64,000 bases of DNA from Nesterenkonia xinjiangensis (GCF_013410745.1 NZ_JACCFY010000001.1:2294001-2358000), one strand, 5' to 3'; positions 7,751 through 16,057 are shown, counted from the first letter of the stretch. Numbers and translations are program-made. Notes: generated from the letters alone by a model not told the origin.

Positions 7751-8428
7751 ATGGAGTGGTTGTCTGAGCTCGACTGGGAGCTCGTGGCAGATTCCTTCTG
7801 GCCGATGCTCAGGGCCGGCCTGACCGGGACCATCCCGCTGACCCTTGCGAGCTTCTCGCTGGGACTGATCCTCGCGCTCGTCGTCGCGCTGATGAGGATC
7901 AGCAGCATCCGTCCCGTCTCCTGGATCGCGCGCGCCTACATCTCTGTCATCCGCGGCACCCCGCTGCTGGTGCAGCTGTTCGTGATCTTCTTCGGCCTGC
8001 CCTCGGTCGGGGTGACCATCGACCCCTGGCCCAGTGCGGTCATCGCATTCTCGCTGAACGTGGGCGGCTACGCCGCCGAGGTGATCCGTGCGGCCATCCT
8101 CTCGGTGCCGGTGGGGCAGTGGGAGGCCGGGTACACCATCGGCATGTCCCGGGTGCAGACACTGCGTCGGCTCATCCTGCCGCAGGCCGCCCGGGTCTCG
8201 GTGCCGCCGTTGTCCAACACGTTCATCTCCCTGGTGAAGGACACCTCGCTGGCCTCGCTGATCCTGGTCACCGAGATGTTCCGCGCGGCTCAGCAGATCG
8301 CCGCGTTCAGCCAACAGTTCATGGTGCTCTACGTGGAGGCCGCAGTGATCTACTGGGTGTTCTGTCTGGTCCTCTCCTCGGGCCAGATGCGCCTGGAGAG
8401 GAGGCTGGATCGATATGTCGCCCGCTGA
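7751..8428 (+). CDS. Polar amino acid ABC transporter permease (TcyB/TcyL-like)
   Basis: 225 residues from ATG 7751, which has GGGGGCGG six bases upstream; GTG 7745 is less well spaced. Five membrane segments are readable, starting at GTIPLTLASFSLGLILALVV. Motifs IRGTPLLVQLFVIFFGLP and the coupling loop GYTIGMSRVQTLRRLILPQA are those of the HisM/TcyB permease family. The segment FISLVKDTSLASLILVTEMF is strongly conserved in cystine and glutamine permeases. It overlaps the ATPase gene by 14 bp, so the three genes form one operon. Confidence 0.9.
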   Translation: MEWLSELDWELVADSFWPMLRAGLTGTIPLTLASFSLGLILALVVALMRISSIRPVSWIARAYISVIRGTPLLVQLFVIFFGLPSVGVTIDPWPSAVIAFSLNVGGYAAEVIRAAILSVPVGQWEAGYTIGMSRVQTLRRLILPQAARVSVPPLSNTFISLVKDTSLASLILVTEMFRAAQQIAAFSQQFMVLYVEAAVIYWVFCLVLSSGQMRLERRLDRYVAR

Positions 8429-9221
8429 ACCCTCCGCCGTCGAGCCGTTCGGAGGTGCGCGCCCTGGCGCCGCGCTGCTGCGCGTGTCCGGGCTGAACAA
8501 GTCCTTCGGAGACCATGAGGTGCTGCGCCACATCGACCTGCAGGTCGACGCCGGCAAGGTGCTGGCGCTGATCGGCCCCTCCGGGTCCGGGAAGACCACG
8601 GTGCTGCGCTGCCTCAACGGGCTGGAGCGTCCCGACGCCGGGGTCATCGCCTTCGACGGCGGCCCAGAAGTCACCTTCGGCCCGCGCACCAGGCGCCGGG
8701 AGAAGGAGTCCCTGCGCACGCGCAGCGCGATGGTGTTCCAGGGCTACAACCTCTTCCCGCACAAGACAGTGATCCAGAACGTCATCGAAGGCCCGGTGCA
8801 GGTGCAGCGCCGCCCCAAGGCGGAGGCCATCGCCAACGCCGAACGGCTGCTGGGGAGGGTGGGTCTCGCCGAGAAGCGGGACCAGTACCCGCACCAGCTC
8901 TCCGGCGGCCAGCAGCAGCGGGTGGGGATCGTCCGAGCCCTGGCGATGAAGCCTGCCCTGCTGCTCTTCGACGAGCCCACCTCCGCCCTGGACCCCGAGC
9001 TGGTGGGCGACGTGCTCACTGTGATCAAGGAGCTGGCCGAGGAGGGGTGGACCATGGTCCTGGTGACTCACGAGCTGGCCTTCGCCCGAGAGGTCGCCGA
9101 CCAGGTGGTCTTCATGGACGGAGGCGTGGTTGTGGAGGAGGGACCGGCCAGCGAGGTGCTGCGCCGTCCCCGCCGGGACCGCACCCAGCGGTTCGTCCAC
9201 CGGCTGCTGAACCCGTTCTGA
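8415..9221 (+). CDS. Polar amino acid ABC transporter, ATP-binding protein
   Basis: 268 residues. Complete ABC ATPase: Walker [10 protein letters not shown], signature [15 protein letters not shown], Walker [15 protein letters not shown] and H-loop VTHE. The spacing and [16 protein letters not shown] block place it in the GlnQ/TcyC branch. An N-terminal extension of about 20 residues precedes the first strand ([12 protein letters not shown]). The conserved [10 protein letters not shown] replaces the more common AIARALAMKP. It ends 22 bp before the convergent SUMF1-domain gene. Confidence 0.9.
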   Translation: MSPAEPSAVEPFGGARPGAALLRVSGLNKSFGDHEVLRHIDLQVDAGKVLALIGPSGSGKTTVLRCLNGLERPDAGVIAFDGGPEVTFGPRTRRREKESLRTRSAMVFQGYNLFPHKTVIQNVIEGPVQVQRRPKAEAIANAERLLGRVGLAEKRDQYPHQLSGGQQQRVGIVRALAMKPALLLFDEPTSALDPELVGDVLTVIKELAEEGWTMVLVTHELAFAREVADQVVFMDGGVVVEEGPASEVLRRPRRDRTQRFVHRLLNPF

Positions 9222-9243
9222 CAGGCCGCCCGGGGCCCTCAGG

Positions 9244-10002
9244 TCAGTCGAACTGCAGGGGTGTCCATCCTGCGGGGAGTGGGGGAGAGATCGAGGCACG
9301 TGCGCGATCCTCGCGCTCAGACCAGCCCTGTCCGCCGTCTGCTGTGTGGTCGGCCATCACAGCCCCGGTCACCACGCGGAACCCGACATCCTCGATGATC
9401 GCGTTCGGGGCGTTCCCGCGCCGCACGCCGACGCGGCAGCTCCACACAGGGTCGGCCCAGCCGCCGCCCTTCAGCAGGCGGTAGTCCGCGTAGCGGGCGG
9501 GGTCCAGGCGATCCCAGCACCACTCCCAGACGTTGCCGAGCGTGTCGACCAGTCCGTAGCTGTTCGCCGCTTTGCGGCCCACCGGCTGAGGGCCGCTGAC
9601 ACCATCGGCGGCCGCCCACGCAATGTCGGCCAGGAGGCCGTGCCGCGCACCCGTGTCGCCACCCAGGCTCGCATGGACCCACTCGGCCTCCGTCGGCAAC
9701 CGATACCCGTCGGCAGCTGGTTTCCAGCGCACTGCCCCACCATCGACGCGATAGGCCGGCTCGCGTCCGTCGTGCTCGGAGGCTGTGTTGCACCATGTCA
9801 CAGCGTCGAACCAGCGGACGCCGGTCGCGGGCAGGTCTCCTCCATTCGCCGATGCCGCGCCGAGATGTCCGGCAGCGAGCTCTGTGACCGTGACAGGGGC
9901 AATACCAGCGTGGAAGGGCAACGGTGTGACGGTGCGCTCCGTGCCCCGCCGAGCGTCTCTCAGCTGGACGGCTCCGCCCGGGATCGATGCGAGAGAGTTC
10001 AT
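9244..10002 (-). CDS. SUMF1 (formylglycine-generating-enzyme fold) domain protein
   Basis: 252 residues. The FGE-sulfatase fold is clear: PVTGVRWFDAVTWCN-like core (ATGVRWFDAVTWCNTASE), YRLPTEAEWVHAS, YGLVDTLGNVWEWC and GGWADPVWSCRVGVRRG. Formylglycine-generating enzymes need two copper-binding cysteines near the C-terminus; here the corresponding stretch shows only one Cys (WSCRVGVRR), and no sulfatase is nearby. It is therefore more likely one of the many SUMF1-fold proteins with another role (oxidoreductase or binding) than a true sulfatase activator. Codon use is less biased than the neighbouring transporters. Confidence 0.75.
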   Translation of the reverse strand: MNSLASIPGGAVQLRDARRGTERTVTPLPFHAGIAPVTVTELAAGHLGAASANGGDLPATGVRWFDAVTWCNTASEHDGREPAYRVDGGAVRWKPAADGYRLPTEAEWVHASLGGDTGARHGLLADIAWAAADGVSGPQPVGRKAANSYGLVDTLGNVWEWCWDRLDPARYADYRLLKGGGWADPVWSCRVGVRRGNAPNAIIEDVGFRVVTGAVMADHTADGGQGWSEREDRARASISPPLPAGWTPLQFD

Positions 10003-10058
10003 CGCGATTCGCCAGGACCGTCATTCATGCTGCCATTCTCGCTGAAACGGGCTGGTCG

Positions 10059-10655
10059 TCAACGGGTCGCCAGGATCGCGCCGTGTGGTCGCCTGCCCGG
10101 GTCGGTGCGTGTCTCGATATGGGTGAGGGCGAACCCCGCCGACTCGACCTCGGACGCCAGGACGTCGGTCGGCCAATAGTAGGCGGTCGTGATCGCATGC
10201 TCGAAGGATTCCACTCTCGGGCCTGTGAAGAATCCCAGCGCGAGGCCGGCACCCGCACGGAGGCATCGCGCGAACTCGGCGAGCGGCGCACTGATGCGGT
10301 CAGGCGCGGTGTGGATGAGCGAGTACCAGGCGAGCACGCCACCCAGCCTGCCAGCTTCTGCGCCGAGGTCTTCTGCGTGGCCCACGCGATATCGCCCATC
10401 CGGATAGGTGGACCTCGCGCTGTCGATGAACTCGGCCACAGGGTCGATGCCTTCGGCGGCGACGCCCAGGCAGCAGAGATGGTGCGTCCACTGGCCCGGA
10501 CCGCATCCCACGTCGATCACCGGTCCCTCGAGGCTGCCTGCCCACCGCCGGATGAGCACCAGATCAGGGGCGGCCAAGTGGTCGACGCTCCCGAGCGCAG
10601 CGACGTACTCGTCTGCTCGGGCCCTGTAGGAGGACCGGACGGATTCGAAAGTCAT
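10059..10655 (-). CDS. Class I SAM-dependent methyltransferase
   Basis: 198 residues from ATG 10655; an upstream in-frame start at 10670 adds five. Motif I is VIDVGCGPGQWTHHL, motif II region EGIDPVAEFIDSAR, and the post-motif block VLAWYSLIHTAPDRIS fits small-molecule methyltransferases of the Methyltransf_11/25 type. Acceptor unknown. It stands alone between the SUMF1-domain gene and divergent P-loop kinase gene, in a stretch of accessory small enzymes. Confidence 0.8.
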   Translation of the reverse strand: MTFESVRSSYRARADEYVAALGSVDHLAAPDLVLIRRWAGSLEGPVIDVGCGPGQWTHHLCCLGVAAEGIDPVAEFIDSARSTYPDGRYRVGHAEDLGAEAGRLGGVLAWYSLIHTAPDRISAPLAEFARCLRAGAGLALGFFTGPRVESFEHAITTAYYWPTDVLASEVESAGFALTHIETRTDPGRRPHGAILATR

Positions 10656-10731
10656 GCCACCAGTCAACACCCGTTGCTCGTCTCTGTGTCTCAGGCTGTG
10701 CGTATCGGGTCGAGTGGCGCATTCTTAATTC

Positions 10732-11247
10732 ATGGAGGAATCAGAGTTGCTTGTCATTGGCGGAGCGTCCGGGGTGGGGAAGTCATCGGCCGCGTTCGCG
10801 CTTCACGACCTCCTGTCAGCGCAGGAAGTGCGGCATGCGGTGGTGGAGGGCGACGCGCTCGACCTCGCCCACCCGGCCCCCTGGCACTCAGGTATCGCTT
10901 TCCGGAACCTCTCAGCGATCTGGGCCAATTACAGAGCATTTGGCTATAACCGGCTGGTTTTCACCAACACAGTCTCCGTCTTGGAGGGCGCCGCTATCGC
11001 GGACGCCATGGGCGACCAGCCTCGCATGACAGCGGTGCTGCTCCAGGCGACCACACGCACGATCCACGACCGACTCGGCAGACGCGAGCGAGGGGAGAGC
11101 TTGGACGCGCATGCAGAGAGGAGCAGGGTCGCCGCCCTACGCCTCGACACCGAGGCCGGCCCCGCTGTACACCGGATCAACACAGAGAGTAGGTCCCCTC
11201 ACGAGGTCGCCCTACAGATGAATTCGCTACTCGGCTGGGTCGGCTGA
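10732..11247 (+). CDS. Small P-loop NTPase / kinase-like protein (first of three)
   Basis: 171 residues. Walker A is GGASGVGKSS at residues 10-19. The fold size and a basic lid-like helix (DRLGRRERGESLDAHAERSR) suggest a small-molecule kinase of the AAA_18/AAA_33 type. HAVVEGDALDLAHP has an Asp typical of the acceptor-binding region. Base composition looks lower in GC than the flanking operons (for example the AT-rich stretch near 10921-10960), consistent with recent acquisition. Substrate is unknown; antibiotic or nucleotide kinases are among the possibilities. Confidence 0.65.
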   Translation: MEESELLVIGGASGVGKSSAAFALHDLLSAQEVRHAVVEGDALDLAHPAPWHSGIAFRNLSAIWANYRAFGYNRLVFTNTVSVLEGAAIADAMGDQPRMTAVLLQATTRTIHDRLGRRERGESLDAHAERSRVAALRLDTEAGPAVHRINTESRSPHEVALQMNSLLGWVG

Positions 11248-11380
11248 GTCACGGTCAGAGACTCAAGGGTGCGGTGCGCTACGATCGGCGGCGGCCTCAA
11301 CGATTGACGCTCCGACGTCCTCGTCCAGGGCACTGGGCTGGCAGACTGCTGGAAGGCTCGGTCCCAGAAAGGTCGGTGCG

Positions 11381-11905
11381 ATGAACGAACCACGCCAGCC
11401 CGACGGCGCGCTGATTCTCATCTCGGCTCCTCCCGGGACAGGGAAGTCCACCGTGCTCCCCCATATGATCTCGCTGGCTCGTGGACGCGCAGTCGTGGCG
11501 GATATCGACGAAGTGCTCGAACATGGCACTCTTCTGGGCGTCAAGGTCGCCGACCGCTCTGCGGCAGCGATCTGGCCAGCCTACGACAGGCTCTGGGAAC
11601 GCATAACGTCTTTCGTGACACGTTCTGGCTTCGACATGGTCCTTTTCGCGCAGGTGCTCGACAAACACCCCGCGCCAGGGGCGGGAACGGTCATCGGCTG
11701 GGAAATCGACGACGATGTCCGGGACATTCGCCTCCAAAACCGCCAAGAATCAAAGGCGACCATCGCCGATGCACGGCTGGATGCCATTGCGCTCCGGAAA
11801 TTGCTGCCTCGAAGCTCGATCATCTACACAAGCCGTGCCGAAACACCTGAGAGGTGCGCCGATGCGCTCTGGAGGGCTGTGGAACCCCATCTGCAAAGTA
11901 AGTAG
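11381..11905 (+). CDS. Small P-loop NTPase / kinase-like protein (second of three)
   Basis: 174 residues. Walker A SAPPGTGKSTVLPHM lies near residue 15-24. VVADIDEVLEHGTLLG has the Asp-x-Asp seen where small kinases hold the acceptor. RLQNRQESKATIADARLDA looks like an arginine-rich lid. Similar size and layout to the kinase-like gene 130 bp upstream, although the sequences differ, so they are not a recent tandem duplication. GC is lower than in surrounding operons. No substrate can be assigned. Confidence 0.65.
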   Translation: MNEPRQPDGALILISAPPGTGKSTVLPHMISLARGRAVVADIDEVLEHGTLLGVKVADRSAAAIWPAYDRLWERITSFVTRSGFDMVLFAQVLDKHPAPGAGTVIGWEIDDDVRDIRLQNRQESKATIADARLDAIALRKLLPRSSIIYTSRAETPERCADALWRAVEPHLQSK

Positions 11906-12073
11906 GCGGTAGGTCACAGTCCTGCTTTGGGTACTTCAAACAGTGGGAAGTTCTTGGAGGGGGTCGAGGCTCGTGGCCCAGCCGAGAACGTAGTGAGGGC
12001 GCGCGCTGATCATCTCGGCGATCTGCCCTCCTTCTTTGCGCAGCTATGCCGGCCGCCGGATTACGGACCCGCC

Positions 12074-12499
12074 TCAGCCGGTGTGCCGGGCGAAGGCCTC
12101 CCTCATCTCGGCGGGCAGGCGGCAGGGGCGGCCGGTGTCCCGGTCCACGGTGACGATCCGGGTGGTGGCGGTGACCCTCGGCTCGGTGTCGCCGTCGGCG
12201 AGGATCCGGTAGGCGATGTCCAGGCTGGCGCCGGCGAGCTTGGCGATGCTCATCTCCACGGTCACCGGCGCGGTCTGATAGTCGATCTGCCGCAGATAGC
12301 GGATGGTCACCTCGGCGACCACGGACCACACCGGGGAGTCCGCGGTCAGCGGCGGGAAACCGCCGTCGTCGTCATCGGTGGTGCGCCAGAAACCGCGGGT
12401 GCGAGCCTCCTCGAGGATCCGCATCACCGCGGCGTTGTTCACATGTCCGAAGGCGTCCTGGTCGCCCCAGCGCAGCTCGATCGGAACCCGCACGCTCAT
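12074..12499 (-). CDS. Acyl-CoA thioesterase, 4-hydroxybenzoyl-CoA thioesterase type (hotdog fold)
   Basis: 141 residues from ATG 12499. The start VPIELRWGDQDAFGHVNNA is the classical active-site helix of the 4HBT hotdog family, with D as the catalytic residue and the HVNN motif. VEMSIAKLAGASLDIAYRIL is the core strand pair. These enzymes hydrolyse acyl-CoA thioesters. The 168 bp downstream to 11905 hold no convincing gene, only a 35-codon open stretch on the minus strand. The substrate is unknown. Confidence 0.82.
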   Translation of the reverse strand: MSVRVPIELRWGDQDAFGHVNNAAVMRILEEARTRGFWRTTDDDDGGFPPLTADSPVWSVVAEVTIRYLRQIDYQTAPVTVEMSIAKLAGASLDIAYRILADGDTEPRVTATTRIVTVDRDTGRPCRLPAEMREAFARHTG

Positions 12500-12570
12500 C
12501 CGTCGCCTCACTTCCTGCCGGACATCCGGACCGACGCTGGTCAGGGTAGCAAGCGGTGTACGGTGGCCCC

Positions 12571-13155
12571 ATGAACGAGAGCCTCGGCATCACCCCGACG
12601 ACGGCACTGATCGTAGTCGACGTCCAGCAGGGCTTCCGCGACGCCGAGCACTGGGGCCGCCGTGGGAACCCGGACAGCGAGCAGAACATCCACCGGCTGC
12701 TGCAGGCCTGGCGGGACGTGAAGATGCCGGTGGTGCTGGTCAGCCACGCCTCGACCGACCCGGATTCGCCACTGCACCCCTCACACCAGGGGCACCAGTT
12801 GGAAGAGATCGTGGAGGGCTCGGCCGACCTGCACGTGGTCAAGTCCGTGAACTCCTCTTTCCACGGAACACCGGACCTGGACGCCTGGCTGCGCGCCGCC
12901 GGGATCGAGACGATCGTGGTCTGCGGGATCTCCACCAATCACTGCTGTGAGACCACGGCCCGGGTCGGTGGGAACCTGGGGCATCGGGTGCTCTTCGCCC
13001 TGGACGCCACCCACTCCTTTGACCGCACCGGTCCTGACGGCCGGGTGCTCACCGCCGAGCAGCTGATGCAGGCCACCGCGACGAACCTGCACGGGGAGTT
13101 CGCCACCGTGGTCTCCACCGAGGAGTTGCTGGAAGCGGTTCCGCGTCAGGGCTGA
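12571..13155 (+). CDS. Isochorismatase-like cysteine hydrolase
   Basis: 194 residues from ATG 12571, which begins five codons into the longest frame. The family's catalytic trio is readable: Asp in ALIVVDVQQGF, Lys in HVVKSVNSSFHGT and Cys in GISTNHCCETTAR. The hydrolase superfamily covers nicotinamidases, N-carbamoylsarcosine amidases and isochorismatases; the two adjacent Cys (HCCE) with ST-x-H resemble the generic YcaC/pncA-like group. Its promoter region abuts that of the divergent thioesterase. Confidence 0.85.
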   Translation: MNESLGITPTTALIVVDVQQGFRDAEHWGRRGNPDSEQNIHRLLQAWRDVKMPVVLVSHASTDPDSPLHPSHQGHQLEEIVEGSADLHVVKSVNSSFHGTPDLDAWLRAAGIETIVVCGISTNHCCETTARVGGNLGHRVLFALDATHSFDRTGPDGRVLTAEQLMQATATNLHGEFATVVSTEELLEAVPRQG

Positions 13156-13180
13156 CCAGGTCAGACCGCCCCGCGCAGCC

Positions 13181-13483
13181 TCAGTCCTGCAGCGGTGAGC
13201 CCACCGAGGTGAAATGCTGCTGCGTCATCTCCCCGGTGAGCAGGGGCATGGCCTCGGCGATCGCCTCTCGGGTGCTCTCGAGCTGCAGGGACTGCTCATG
13301 GGCCGAGGCAGAGGTCCAGGTCTCTGCGACGAAGACGGTGTCCGGGTGGTCCTCGTCGACGCCGACCTCGTAGCTCAGGCATCCGGAGGCGGCCAGCTGA
13401 GGCGAATGGCGGGTCAGGATGGCGACGACGGCGTCGCGGTGGCCGGGCTGGGTCACGAAGGAGCCCGTGTTCACGTAGGTCAT
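13181..13483 (-). CDS. Antibiotic biosynthesis monooxygenase (ABM) domain protein
   Basis: 100 residues, a typical single ABM dimeric ferredoxin-like domain. Opening VNTGSFVTQPGHRDAVVAIL, the block CLSYEVGVDEDHPDTVFVAETW and SASAHEQSLQLESTREAI match the family, which includes quinol monooxygenases and quinone-handling YgiN-type proteins. Function of this member is not determinable. It converges with the isochorismatase-like gene (25 bp gap). Confidence 0.8.
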   Translation of the reverse strand: MTYVNTGSFVTQPGHRDAVVAILTRHSPQLAASGCLSYEVGVDEDHPDTVFVAETWTSASAHEQSLQLESTREAIAEAMPLLTGEMTQQHFTSVGSPLQD

Positions 13484-13572
13484 GGGATGACGCTAGCGCC
13501 TGGAGGACCTCGGCGGGACGCTTCCCGGCCGCAGGGGTGTGAGCTCGGAGCGGTGCGACTTAGACTGCTGCG

Positions 13573-14121
13573 GTGCTGACCCCAAGAGATCCCCTCACCT
13601 GGACCCCGCGCCGCATCGCCGTGGCCGGGACCTCCGGGGCAGGCAAGACCACCCTCGCGGACCGGCTGGCTGAGCGCCTGGACTGCCCCCGGGTGGAGCT
13701 GGATTCGCTGTTCCACGGCCCCGACTGGACCCCACGGGACAGCTTCACCGATGACGTCGACCGCTTCACCTCCGGCGATCGCTGGGTCATCGAGCACCAG
13801 TACCGAGAGGTCCGTCCGCTGATCGCCGCCCGGGCGGACACCCTCCTGTGGCTGGACTATCCGGACTGGCTGTCTGTGCAGCGGCTGGTCCGGCGGACCG
13901 TGCGGCGTCGGCTGACCGGAGCTGAGCTGTGGAACGGCAACCGGGAGGGCCCGCTGCGGGAGTTCTTCACCGAGGAGGACCACATCATCCGCTGGGGGAT
14001 CCGTACCCGGGGCCGTCTTCGTCCGGTCATTCCGACTGTGGAGGAGCAGTACCCGCAGCTGCATGTTGTCCGGTTCCGTTGGCCCCGCGAGGTCGAGGCC
14101 TGGCTGGGCCGGCTGTCGTAG
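13573..14121 (+). CDS. Adenylate kinase-like P-loop protein (topology-modulation FlaR type)
   Basis: 182 residues from GTG 13573. Walker A AVAGTSGAGKTTLADRLAERL at residues about 16-35, then the acceptor motif ELDSLFHGPDW, typical of the FlaR/topology-modulation kinases (E-x-D-x-L-x-H-x-P-x-W). LIAARADTLLWLDYP is the second nucleotide-binding strand. The fold is a small kinase of unknown substrate. A 46-bp copy of its Walker A coding region is repeated at 14329-14374 in a mosaic scar just downstream. Confidence 0.75.
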   Translation: MLTPRDPLTWTPRRIAVAGTSGAGKTTLADRLAERLDCPRVELDSLFHGPDWTPRDSFTDDVDRFTSGDRWVIEHQYREVRPLIAARADTLLWLDYPDWLSVQRLVRRTVRRRLTGAELWNGNREGPLREFFTEEDHIIRWGIRTRGRLRPVIPTVEEQYPQLHVVRFRWPREVEAWLGRLS

Positions 14122-14137
14122 AGGGTCAGCGCGGTGT

Positions 14138-14291
14138 CGGGTGAAGGTTGGTGAGATGCCCTGCCGATGGTGGAGCACACGCAGCAGGTCGATGTGGTCG
14201 GGGCCGTCGAGGTAGACCAGGGCGTGCGGATGTCGGGTCAGTGACCAGCTCCGCAGGCCAGGGATTCGCAGGTCCGTCGCCCAGCGGGATG
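14138..14291 (-). pseudogene. ParE-type toxin, C-terminal fragment
   Basis: On the minus strand the frame reads DLRIPGLRSWSLTRHPHALV then YLDGPDHIDLLRVLHHRQGI. This is the last third of a ParE/RelE-fold toxin (usual pattern: Y-x-hydrophobic-x3-D-x-hydrophobic-x-hydrophobic-LRVLHGRRD-I). The N-terminal half is missing: upstream the frame runs into DNA copied from the neighbouring thiolase and kinase genes. No antitoxin gene is recognisable. The fragment is about 50 codons against about 95 for an intact toxin, so it is a relic. Confidence 0.6.
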
Positions 14292-14301
14292 AACCGATGC
14301 T

Positions 14302-14374
14302 CCTGGGAGGCATAGGCCTCCACCACCTTCGGGGCGGGCAAGACCACTCTCGCGGACTGGCTGGCCGAGCGCAT
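14302..14374. repeat. Mosaic of two neighbouring genes (27 bp of thiolase plus about 46 bp of kinase)
   Basis: Positions 14302-14328 are identical to 15124-15150 inside the thiolase gene. The next 46 bases, 14329-14374, repeat 13633-13678 of the upstream kinase gene with a few mismatches (it would still read FGAGKTTLADWLAER). The two copies are joined without a gap. This looks like a template-switch or patch repair product, and it took the place of the 5' part of a ParE-like gene. The remaining bases up to 14443 hold only a likely promoter with GTACGATGTAC and the ribosome site for the next gene. Confidence 0.85.
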
Positions 14375-14443
14375 CTCACTGCGTTGTGGGTACGATGTAC
14401 GCATCGAAGCCACGGACGACATCCAGGTGCCCCAGGAGGATCT

Positions 14444-14818
14444 ATGACCCTGATCGAGCGACGAGCCACCGCGGCAGGTCTGGTTGGTCTCAGTGTCTTT
14501 CAAAGTGGTCTCGCCCTCGGTGCTCCGTGGGGTCGAGCGAGTTACGGTGGCGCTCATGCTGGCGCGCTTCCCGCCCACCTGAGGGCCGTCAGTGCTGGCA
14601 GCACGGTGGCCTATGCGGGACTCGCCTGGGCCGTCGTGAGTCCCCGCACCCCTGTGCGACTGCGTCGGCGCATTCTCACCGGAGTGGCTGGGGTGATGAG
14701 TCTGGCCGTCGTCGTCAATGGGCTCTCGCCATCTCGGCCCGAGCGGGCCACCTGGACACCGGTCTCAGCTGGCCTGGCACTGTCAGCATGGCGCGCGCGG
14801 CGTGGCACGACGCACTGA
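14444..14818 (+). CDS. Small integral membrane protein (DUF3995-like)
   Basis: 124 residues from ATG 14444, preceded by an AGGAGG ribosome site. Four hydrophobic segments: VGLSVFQSGLALGAPWGRAS, the helix around VAYAGLAWAVVS, ILTGVAGVMSLAVVVNGLS and a short C-terminal one. The motifs ALGAPWG-x2-YGG, LP-x2-LR and NGLSPSRPERATWTPV are recurring features of a family of small bacterial membrane proteins of unknown role. It stands alone between the mosaic scar and the thiolase gene. Confidence 0.65.
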   Translation: MTLIERRATAAGLVGLSVFQSGLALGAPWGRASYGGAHAGALPAHLRAVSAGSTVAYAGLAWAVVSPRTPVRLRRRILTGVAGVMSLAVVVNGLSPSRPERATWTPVSAGLALSAWRARRGTTH

Positions 14819-14872
14819 AACAGTTGGCGTCGGCGTTGAGGCAGGCCAGACCCCGGGTCGGTGACAGCACGA

Positions 14873-16057
14873 TCACCTCCGTTCGACCAGCACGGCCGCC
14901 CCCATTCCGCCGGCCACCGCGCACGTGGCCACGCCCAGGGCCCCCGGCGGGGACTCCATGAGTCGGTGCAGCAGCCGCACCAGCACCACCGCCCCAGAGG
15001 CACCCCACGGATGCCCCAGTGCCAGTGCCCCGCCTGCCGCATTGACCCGTGGGTCCACGTCATCCTCCACGTCGCCCTCACCCGTGCCTCCGGCCAGGCC
15101 GAGATCATCCAACGTGGCCAGAGCCTGGGAGGCATAGGCCTCCACCACCTCCACAGCGGTCAGATCCCCGACGACGGCGCCAGCCTGTGCCAGCACGGCA
15201 TGCACCGCGGGAGCGGCGGCCAGTCCGGGCAGCGCAGGATCCCCGCCCACGAGAGACTGCCCCCGGATCACCAGATGCGGACCCTGGGCCTCATTCGCCG
15301 GGAGAAGCATCACCGCCGCCGCACCGTCGGCGATGCGGGCGGCGGTGGCCGGGGTGACGGTCGCCGTGGGCGCGTCCAGCAGGGGGCGGAAACGGGCCAG
15401 GGTCCCGGCAGAGAGGCGGCGCGGGCCGTCGTCGTCGGCGTCCTGGAGGGGGAGGGTCTCTGCATGGATCAGCGCACCGGAGGCCAGCGCCAGCTCGTGG
15501 CTGCGCCGCGCGAAGGCCTCCTGCCGACCCCGGGTGATGCCGCGGACGGCGGCGAGGTCATCTGCCGCCGTCGTCATGTCCGGATCAGGAAATCCCGGGG
15601 GAGCGAACGATGCCTGGCGGATCGGCGTGCCGTCTTTCAGCCGCTGAGGTGCCATGGAGGGGCTCTCCACTCCGCCGGCCGCGGCCGGTTCCCCGGTGCG
15701 GCGCACGTGATCGGCCGCCTGCATCACCGCCACCAGACCGGAGCCGCACTGGGCGTCCACACCCCAGCCCACGCAGGTCTGCCCGAAACCGGCGCCCAGC
15801 GCGGCGACCCGCCCGAGGTTCCCGCCCGGGCCGGTGCAGTTGCCCAGGACGACGGCTTCCGGAACGCGCGCGGAGGCGCGGGCGACACCGGCCAGCACGT
15901 GGCCGGCCAGCTCATGGGCATCCAAGGCGGCCAGCGCGCGGGAGCGTCCGGTGATCGGCGTGCGCAGCCCCGACACCAGGGCCACCTCGCCGGTGGCTGC
16001 CTCACCGATGGCTGCCTCGCCGATGGCCGCACTGTGCCGCGCGCCGGTGATGCTCAT
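14873..16057 (-). CDS. Thiolase family protein (acetyl-CoA C-acyltransferase type)
   Basis: 394 residues from ATG 16057. All three thiolase residues are in place: nucleophilic Cys in DAQCGSGLVAVM, His in ALGHPWGASGAV and Cys in GVATCAVAGGMGAAVLVERR. The N-terminus has a threefold 15-bp repeat giving AAIGEAAIGEAATGE. Start overlaps the stop of the upstream ligase gene (ATGA). With bioY and an acyl-CoA-ligase-like gene it makes a coupled three-gene operon, so the thiolase likely acts on a CoA thioester made by the ligase; pimelate supply or side-chain breakdown of a biotin-like compound are both possible. Confidence 0.88.
   Translation of the reverse strand: MSITGARHSAAIGEAAIGEAATGEVALVSGLRTPITGRSRALAALDAHELAGHVLAGVARASARVPEAVVLGNCTGPGGNLGRVAALGAGFGQTCVGWGVDAQCGSGLVAVMQAADHVRRTGEPAAAGGVESPSMAPQRLKDGTPIRQASFAPPGFPDPDMTTAADDLAAVRGITRGRQEAFARRSHELALASGALIHAETLPLQDADDDGPRRLSAGTLARFRPLLDAPTATVTPATAARIADGAAAVMLLPANEAQGPHLVIRGQSLVGGDPALPGLAAAPAVHAVLAQAGAVVGDLTAVEVVEAYASQALATLDDLGLAGGTGEGDVEDDVDPRVNAAGGALALGHPWGASGAVVLVRLLHRLMESPPGALGVATCAVAGGMGAAVLVERR

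Noticed and set aside
5765-8719. A 984-codon open frame on the minus strand
   Set aside because: It is antisense to the regulator, hutD remnant and transporter genes, has no family motif, and shows the Arg/Gly/His-rich composition of GC-driven shadow frames.
9244-10002. True formylglycine-generating enzyme
   Set aside because: The second C-terminal cysteine needed for copper binding is not seen and no sulfatase gene is close, so only the fold is called.
11906-12073. A 35-codon minus-strand frame ending QIAEMISARPHYVLGWATSL and a few more residues
   Set aside because: It looks protein-like but has no start and I could not match it to a family. It may be a relic, which is not enough to annotate.
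14126-14578. An intact toxin gene in the minus frame
   Set aside because: The N-terminal part is made of thiolase- and kinase-derived DNA in other frames. Only the toxin's last third is recognisable, so an active toxin is not claimed.
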